Shown: positions 50,927 to 64,000 of the stretch, one piece after another
How positions within the stretch are numbered: the first letter of the stretch is position 1
Layout of the letters: each line of letters opens with the position of its first letter
Source: Anoplolepis gracilipes
Taxonomy: Eukaryota > Arthropoda > Insecta > Hymenoptera > Formicidae
DNA length: 64,000 nucleotides
Reading direction: 5' to 3'
Assembly: GCF_047496725.1 (NCBI RefSeq)
Contig: NC_132979.1
Span: 4,667,501 to 4,731,500 of the forward strand
Position numbers and translations under genes: made by a program
Notes under the pieces: generated by a model
Database searches by the model: none
Seen by the model: only the letters and a program-made list of their open reading frames with translations
Told to the model about the DNA's origin: nothing

Positions 50927-53900
50927 TCAGGGCGTGTCGAAATCTTGATCTCCGACCAGGTACAGAAATTGAAAGGCAATCGCAAGTAGACTGATCCCGA
51001 GCAAGTCACCCATCGCGGTCAGATACGGGATCGCCGAGTTGTCGGGATCGATCTTTCGCTTCCACATCCAGTGGATCATTATGTAGGCGATATAGAGGAG
51101 CGCTGCGACCTGTAGCATCGCCGCGCAAAGATAAACGAAGACGAAGAGCGGCGTCATCGACGTATTGCCGTCTTTCATGTAATTAATCAGATAAATGAAG
51201 ATAATGTGGCCCGGTATCACCATTGTCATCAAGACCCTCGTCGTCCTGGCATGCATACCTGAAAAAAAAGAAATAACGATGAAGAAATATCTTGAAGAAA
51301 AACTGTGATTATCGAGAAACGAAGGAATACCTTTCCCGAAAAAATTAGCGATAGGAGTGATAAAGATGACAGGATGCGTGTGTCCTGGTGGAATTAAAAG
51401 CGTGCCAAGTTCAGCTTGCTTGTGAAGAGCAGTCGATATTCTGCTAGCTTGGACAGCCACTAGGTTCCCGCCGACACCGTTGATGACCGGTTGAAACACT
51501 GTCAGATTTTCGAAACGGGACACCATAAACTCCAGTATGAGACCGCCGCAACTGTGTAGAAATTTTCGCGTGTTATATACTTTGAGCTTTACTTGAAATA
51601 TAGTACGATACAGATGACAGTAAATCTTTGATAACACATTATTCATAAGCAAACTCCAAAAGATTGAGCAATTTCTCTCTTTTTACCTGCTGATTAACAT
51701 AGCCACCATGACTGGCGTCCAACCAAAGTAGAGCACGTCGTTGGTATATTTGTTCTTTTTGGCGATCCACACCCAGAGTGGTGTTACAAGGATGTAGCAG
51801 GCTATGACGAGGGGCGCTACCCAGTCTTGTTTGTCTATACATTCGTAGAGCACGGTAGCGATCCAAGAGAGAAGTGCTAAGGACGTGATGTCGCCGAGAC
51901 TGGCGGCTATCGGTGTGGCCACGTTATCCGGATTGATATGACAATGACGGGAGAAAACGATTACGCCCGCGGTAATAAGGCCCAGAACAAAGGAAGCGAG
52001 AGACGCGGTGACCAAACTGCTGGCACATAACAGGTAGGCATGATCCAAGGAGACCGTGCCGTTGCGAAAGGCACCCATCACGATTGCCACTACGGAACCC
52101 AGGAAGCCCACCACTATTGCTTGGCACTACAAAATTGAAATAACTTTTATTTTTATTTTAAACCGTTCAAGTGAAAAAGAATCTTTGAGAAAGATTTTCT
52201 TGTTTATTTTTTTAATTTTTTTCTAATGCTTGCTTTAATGAAGAAGCATGGATGGCTATATAAAATTACATTGAAATGCAAGACAAATTGTAACAAAACT
52301 CAATAATATTTAATTTATAAGATTTAGAATGCTGTGGAAAAAATAAAAAAAAAAAAAAAAATAGCGAGACATATGCTAAAAAAATGTCAAGTTTGCAGAA
52401 GAATTTTGATAGTGTGTATTTTGTATTTTTTGTAAGAAGCACTTTCTAATTTTATACAGAAATTTCAAACGTATATCAGCTTATCTTATATAGATATCGA
52501 TTCATGATATGGAAATACACGTCTAAAGCGTGATGTTTTATGAAGTAACCACAGCTATGTGTCGCACACGCGAAAGATCGTACAGCAAACAGTCGGCTTC
52601 CCCGAAGGCCAAATAAAATCGTGGCGCCAATGTGATAAGACGGCCGGAGAGCATAGCTCAATTTGCTAAATCGAACGGCTAGGAAAAACGTTGCTTACTG
52701 TCGAAGAATCGTGTCGCCGGCTCGTTTCACAATTAACCGTTAACCACAGGTCAAATTATCGCATCACATCATAGTATCCTCTGATAATTTACGATATTTA
52801 GGATGCCAACAACGATGTCAACAACAATCGTTTCGTAATTGACAAATAGCAACGATTTGTTAAAGTATACGAATTTCATCAATTTATTATTTCAATTATC
52901 AAAATTACGAGAATTTGATGTCACTGATTTATTGAAATTTGATATTGAAAATTGACGAAGCTGAGCTTGAATATAAAAAAAATACGTAACGCTTGCATCC
53001 GCGGATTTATTTACGATGCTAGATGATAAGAAATCAGATGATTAATAGCGCAGAACTTTTCCTTGCGCTTGTCGCATAGTTACACAAGAAGCTGCGAAGA
53101 TGCGATCTATCAAGGAACTAGAACATCGATTAAAACGAAGTAGTATAAGTTCCAAGAGAAAAATATACGGTATCGAATTAAGCCAATATGTGTTTCGCAA
53201 TGTATTCGACGGAATTATGTTATGACTCCTTCGAATGACGAATGGTAAATATCAGTGTTTAATTGTGAAATCTAGTTAGAACCAGTTTCGCTAAAGTAAA
53301 GTCTGAACTTAAATGCGAAAGGTCTGACGGTATATCTTGTTACATTATGGTTCGCAGTAGAGCGTTATGTGTTACAATATGTATTACAATAATGCAAATA
53401 TATATGACAGATCTCTGTTTCATTTCGCGTATATAAATCGTAATTAAGATTATTATTGTTAATATCCAAGACTCACAACGAATAGCTAGCGAAACTATTA
53501 CAACTGCAGAATTTAATCATTACAGAAATCAAATTTCTTACAGTTATATCTATTTTTGAATTTGCAATCGAATCACAATTTATTCTCACCTGTATTAAGA
53601 CGAGATTCCCAATAATCATATGCCATTGCTCCTTCGGCATGTCCATGTGTCCGAGATTTGCTTGAGTGGAAAGACGCGATGCCAAGGTCATTTCTAAATT
53701 ACCTTTTAATCCTAAAAGTGCTGGTACCAGAATCATAAGCTCATTGACTTTCTCAAAGACTACCCAGTGCTGTAAGCAAACAAAGTAGAAAATGTAAAGT
53801 TAATTAAAATTCAACTAATTTGAAATCGATTTCTTTTTAGATAAGAGAGAAAACCTATGAATAAGGTAAATGGATTTAAAGATTTAATTTTATCAAGTTC

Positions 53901-55419
53901 TAGTTTTCTTTGTACGTATAATTTTATATTCTCAATTATTCTCCATTCCGTTTTACCTGAAGATTTTAATCTAGTCCAAAAATTATCGAGAAAAAAATTT
54001 ACAATAGATTTATTAAAAAAAAGTTAGATGATCCGTTTAATAAGAACACTATCATGTGCAATTCGATTGGGTGTTATGAGTCGCGTTAAATCGACATTGA
54101 CATTATTCGCTGCTCGTAAAATATTTCTGGATAGAGAAGAAGAGAAGAGGAAGAGAAAGAGAATCCGCGCGATAGGCATGCAAATTTTGTTCATACTTGG
54201 ACCAGGTCGAGAACTAATCCAGCGCCCACCATGCCCAAGCCGGCGATGAGGAAGGGTATGAAGACCTGGATGGTGATGGCCAAGTACGACTCGAGCGGCT
54301 CATTCTCATCGGCCACGCCATAGATCTTACTCTCGGCGACAACATCTGGCAGCCGACCGCCATCGACGCCCTCGTCGAAGATCGTCACCTCGAAGCAATC
54401 CTCGGTGTTGTGTCCACTGCTGATGGTAGAATTCACCGTGGCCGCCTGTCCATTAGTGTTGGTTTCCTTCGACTCAGAAGTGGTCCGCGAACGGCCATCG
54501 GTTGGTGTCATCCTGTGGGAGTTCTGCTTCTCCGAAAGCAGTGGCTCCTTACATTGCTCACTGCCGACAGAAAAATTTTCATTGTGATGTCGAACAGATG
54601 TCGATGTCGAGAGTACTCATTAACTCTTTGTTACAGTCGTTAAGAGACGATAAGGTCGGAGTATTACGGTTTATCAATATACCTTCGAACGAAATCGACA
54701 CACGATTCTATGATCCGGTAACAGAATAATAAATATATATAACGTGATTTTGTGGCACATTCATTTTTCTGATTTCAAACCACAAAATAAGACATTTAAA
54801 TAAAAAATTGATATAAATCTAAAGTAGCGCTTGATAAAATTATTTTATTACAGTGACAAATTTATCATAATTTAATATAATATTACTTTATCTTAAAAAA
54901 TTATATATTGGTTACAATTTTTATTTACTAATTGATTTATTTAGCAATTTGACGCGATAATTATCGCACCAAATCATTTCGTAGTCGAATGATTAAAACA
55001 TGATAATGAAGTATATACATAGACAAGGTGATGAAAAAATAAGACCCAAAGTCTGGATTAAATGATGTGAGATGAATGAGCGAATGAGATTAATTAATCG
55101 TAGTCAAACGCATACGCGCGTAAATCCACAATTAATTCCACCGTGTGATTTTATTCACGATGCCGTCGAACACTGTCACCTAGCTATTTCTTGATTGTCC
55201 ACGCGCTAAACATAGATCGCGCGTTGTTGCGTTTTGCTCGAAATTTTGATTTGAAATTCTTAATTCTTGTTTCGAGATACATGTAGAATACGAGATATTT
55301 TCTGCACAATATTTTTTAACGTACTTTTCGAACTTGATGCCAGTATTGGCAGTCTGGGACGGTTGTGACTTGTCGGGCGGCACTCGTACCGGATGTTGAT
55401 GCACCTGGCCCTCTATCAT
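50927..55419 (-). CDS. SLC41A1: SLC41A1-like magnesium transporter (duplicated MgtE domain)
   Basis: SLC41 proteins move Mg2+ across the plasma membrane (SLC41A1 is reported as a Na+/Mg2+ exchanger); they are eukaryotic relatives of bacterial MgtE with two MgtE-like halves. Coding exons in transcription order: 55325-55419, 54197-54560, 53590-53769, 51687-52126, 51331-51551, 50927-51258; phases 2, 0, 0, 2, 1 agree; 543 aa versus 513 for human SLC41A1. The first 110 or so residues are hydrophilic (EPLLSEKQNS, acidic ATIFDEG-type stretch). The first MgtE half carries VPALLGLKGNLEMTLASRLS (exon 3) and the second the pseudo-repeat QPVINGVGGNLVAVQASRIS (exon 5). Each half also has an NPDN motif (HINPDNVATPIAASLGD, KIDPDNSAIPYLTAMGD), the ion-pathway signature of the family. 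The start at 55419 is the first in-frame ATG: the frame upstream is open through a Val-encoding (GTC)n run but has no Met. Non-coding 5' exons probably lie further right. Confidence 0.94.
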
Positions 55420-55530
55420 CTTCCTACTGAGGGCTGCGTGAATCTCGTTGCCACGAATATATAGCCATTCTTCTTTGAGAATGATAAGGCTCCCGCCGCC
55501 GACAATGACGACGGCGACGACGACGACGGT

Positions 55531-55583
<53 letters not shown>

Positions 55584-56008
55584 TGACAGTTGTATCTCAG
55601 GACGCAAATAACGTAAATTACGTAATTATGCCGGAGAGAGAGCCACTATCTTCCTCTTCTCTTTCGTAGATTAGATTCTCTGGAGAACTGGTGTCGGCTA
55701 ATCACGGCGAAAATAAAAATAGGAATCATCCAGCGATGTGTCAGTAGAAGAAAGGTAACTGGCCTCTTCCTATAGAGAATCATCACGTTAATCTAATCGT
55801 AAGTTTAGCAGACTACGTAGAGTATTAATCAGTACTTCATAAATTTATTATTTAAGACTCAAAGTCTGTTTAAGGATATTAAATTAACACAATAATATAT
55901 ACATGTAAGTATAATTTAATGTCTTTAGTTTTAGCATTAGCGACGTGTGTGTGTATTTTCGGACAATTACAACATATGGTTTATATACGTATATACATGG
56001 TATATATA
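55420..56008. other. Presumed SLC41A1 leader and flank
   Basis: The strand read by SLC41A1 has an open but Met-less frame upstream of the start through the (GTC)n run, then a stop codon (TGA near 55590). This is probably 5' UTR or intron. Nothing else recognised. Confidence 0.4.
55504..55584. repeat. (GAC)n trinucleotide tract in the SLC41A1 leader
   Basis: About 80 bases of GAC/ACG trinucleotides with a few variants (GGC, GGT), 85 bases upstream of the SLC41A1 ATG. On the minus strand it is (GTC)n. Confidence 0.9.
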
Positions 56009-56960
56009 CAGAGAAAGTTACTTTGTAGAAGTATCTCGTTACAGTTATAGTTTTTTCATTAAAAAAGTAACTAGTTATAGTTACAAGTTACCGACTCTGA
56101 AAAATAATTTATAACTCAAAAAATGTGAAAATTGTCTAAGATATTTTATAGTTTATATAAAATTATGTCAAAGTATAAAATATCTTGTAAACTATTCAAT
56201 TTTCAGAGATATTACCTTTAACTTTTTACTAAATATGCGAGGAATCAATTTATATAAAAAAATAAGGTTCTATTAAAAAAAAAAAAAAACCAAGTTCACT
56301 TTTGCATAGTTTGGTACCTATATCCAAGATCAAAATAATATTTATCATTTTTTCTCTATTTTTTTCTTCTTTCAAACTAATTTTTGTCTGAACTTGATTT
56401 TCTTCTAACAGCCCTTCATTTTCTAATATTTGATTAATAATTAAAGTAAAACATCTTATATCTATTATACGTGAGTATGTGCTATATTATTTTATACGCA
56501 ATAGATCACATTTGTTTGAAACTTAAAATGAAAATACATTTAATATAATATAAGTAAATTAATAATTTATAATAAATTAATATTATATACTTGGAATAAA
56601 AATTATAAGATTAAAAGATTTTTCAATTAAAAAATTCAATTAGTTGAAACTAATTAGTTCATAATTTCAAACAATAATTTTCTAAAAAATCGCGCGATGA
56701 TGTCTACGTACAGGTTTTTTGAAAGACATATAAAAAAGTGTATGCCTATTAAATATCGAATCGTACATTACGTTATCGAGCTATCAACCCTTAAGTTTGA
56801 TAATAATAATAAACTATTAAATTAAATTAGTAACTATTAAATTAGTTATTAGTTACCAAAAAAATGTAATTAAATTAAGTTTCGGTTTTAGATGAAAAAA
56901 AAGGAATAAGTTTTAGTTACCAAAAAAAGAAATTATAACTGTAACTTCCGTTACTTTTTA
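56009..56960. mobile_element. Decayed relative of the hAT-like element
   Basis: CAGAGAAAGTTACTTTGTAG at 56009 and following TATCTCGTTACAG match the right end of the element at 30561-31442 (CAGAGTTGGGAAAGTTACTT, then CTCGTTACA) with a five-base gap. Several AGTTAC motifs follow, and GTAACTTCCGTTACTTTTTA lies at about 56941-56960. The exact right border is unclear because the (CA)n tract starts there. Confidence 0.55.
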
Positions 56961-56976
56961 ATCCTGTATTATATTG

Positions 56977-64000
<7,024 letters not shown>

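Noticed and set aside
55416..55607. Poly-Ser upstream frame whose stop overlaps the SLC41A1 ATG, suggesting reinitiation
   Set aside because: The frame starts at TTG rather than ATG and a stop lies a few codons upstream, so it has no usable start. It is a by-product of the (GAC)n tract.

Overview
The window looks like nuclear DNA of a hymenopteran insect, most probably an ant. This is an inference from four things: an AT-rich background with sharply bounded CpG-rich patches, genes of many short exons with introns of about 80-2000 bases and GT-AG borders, a tandem pair of CYP6-type P450 genes, and many short non-autonomous DNA transposons and microsatellites. The species cannot be read from the sequence.

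Six protein-coding loci, seven genes, can be assembled exon by exon with matching splice phases. From left to right: (1) a minus-strand PHF21A/BHC80-like chromatin reader (6519-16301, nine coding exons) whose last exon carries two long overlapping reading frames; (2) plus-strand GMPPA, the regulatory subunit of GDP-mannose pyrophosphorylase (18934-20656, five exons, 419 aa); (3) a plus-strand XK-related membrane protein with a long disordered tail (22463-25704, nine exons, 847 aa); (4) two minus-strand CYP6-type P450 paralogues (27033-29699, 500 aa; 34629-37099, 498 aa) with identical exon architecture; (5) plus-strand REXO1-like DEDDh RNA exonuclease (40679-45787, nine exons, 1203 aa) with a probable GC-AG intron; (6) a minus-strand SLC41A1-like magnesium transporter (50927-55419, six coding exons, 543 aa). 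All seven have complete open frames in my models, although the 3' end of PHF21A is unresolved.

Between genes: 1-5750 holds CpG-rich patches and microsatellites without a recognisable gene. 16302-18933 is the PHF21A 5' region and the gap to GMPPA. 29700-34628 and 37100-40678, around the P450 pair, are packed with inverted-repeat elements: a hAT-like element with an 8-bp target duplication, a mariner-like MITE with perfect 26-bp ends, a pogo-like MITE, two large fold-back elements, a 53-bp-arm hairpin and another imperfect inverted-repeat element. 45788-50926 is AT-rich intergenic or UTR sequence. 55420-64000 contains a pure (CA)n tract of about 680 bp, a hAT-like fragment, and a CpG-rich patch that could be the distal promoter of the magnesium transporter.

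The genes are unrelated housekeeping and detoxification genes and do not form a pathway. I found no RNA gene, CRISPR array or prokaryote-like system. The strongest points for follow-up are the dual reading frame in the last PHF21A exon, the altered I-helix motif shared by both P450s, the REXO1 splice oddities and uORFs, and the dense set of uncharacterised MITE families.
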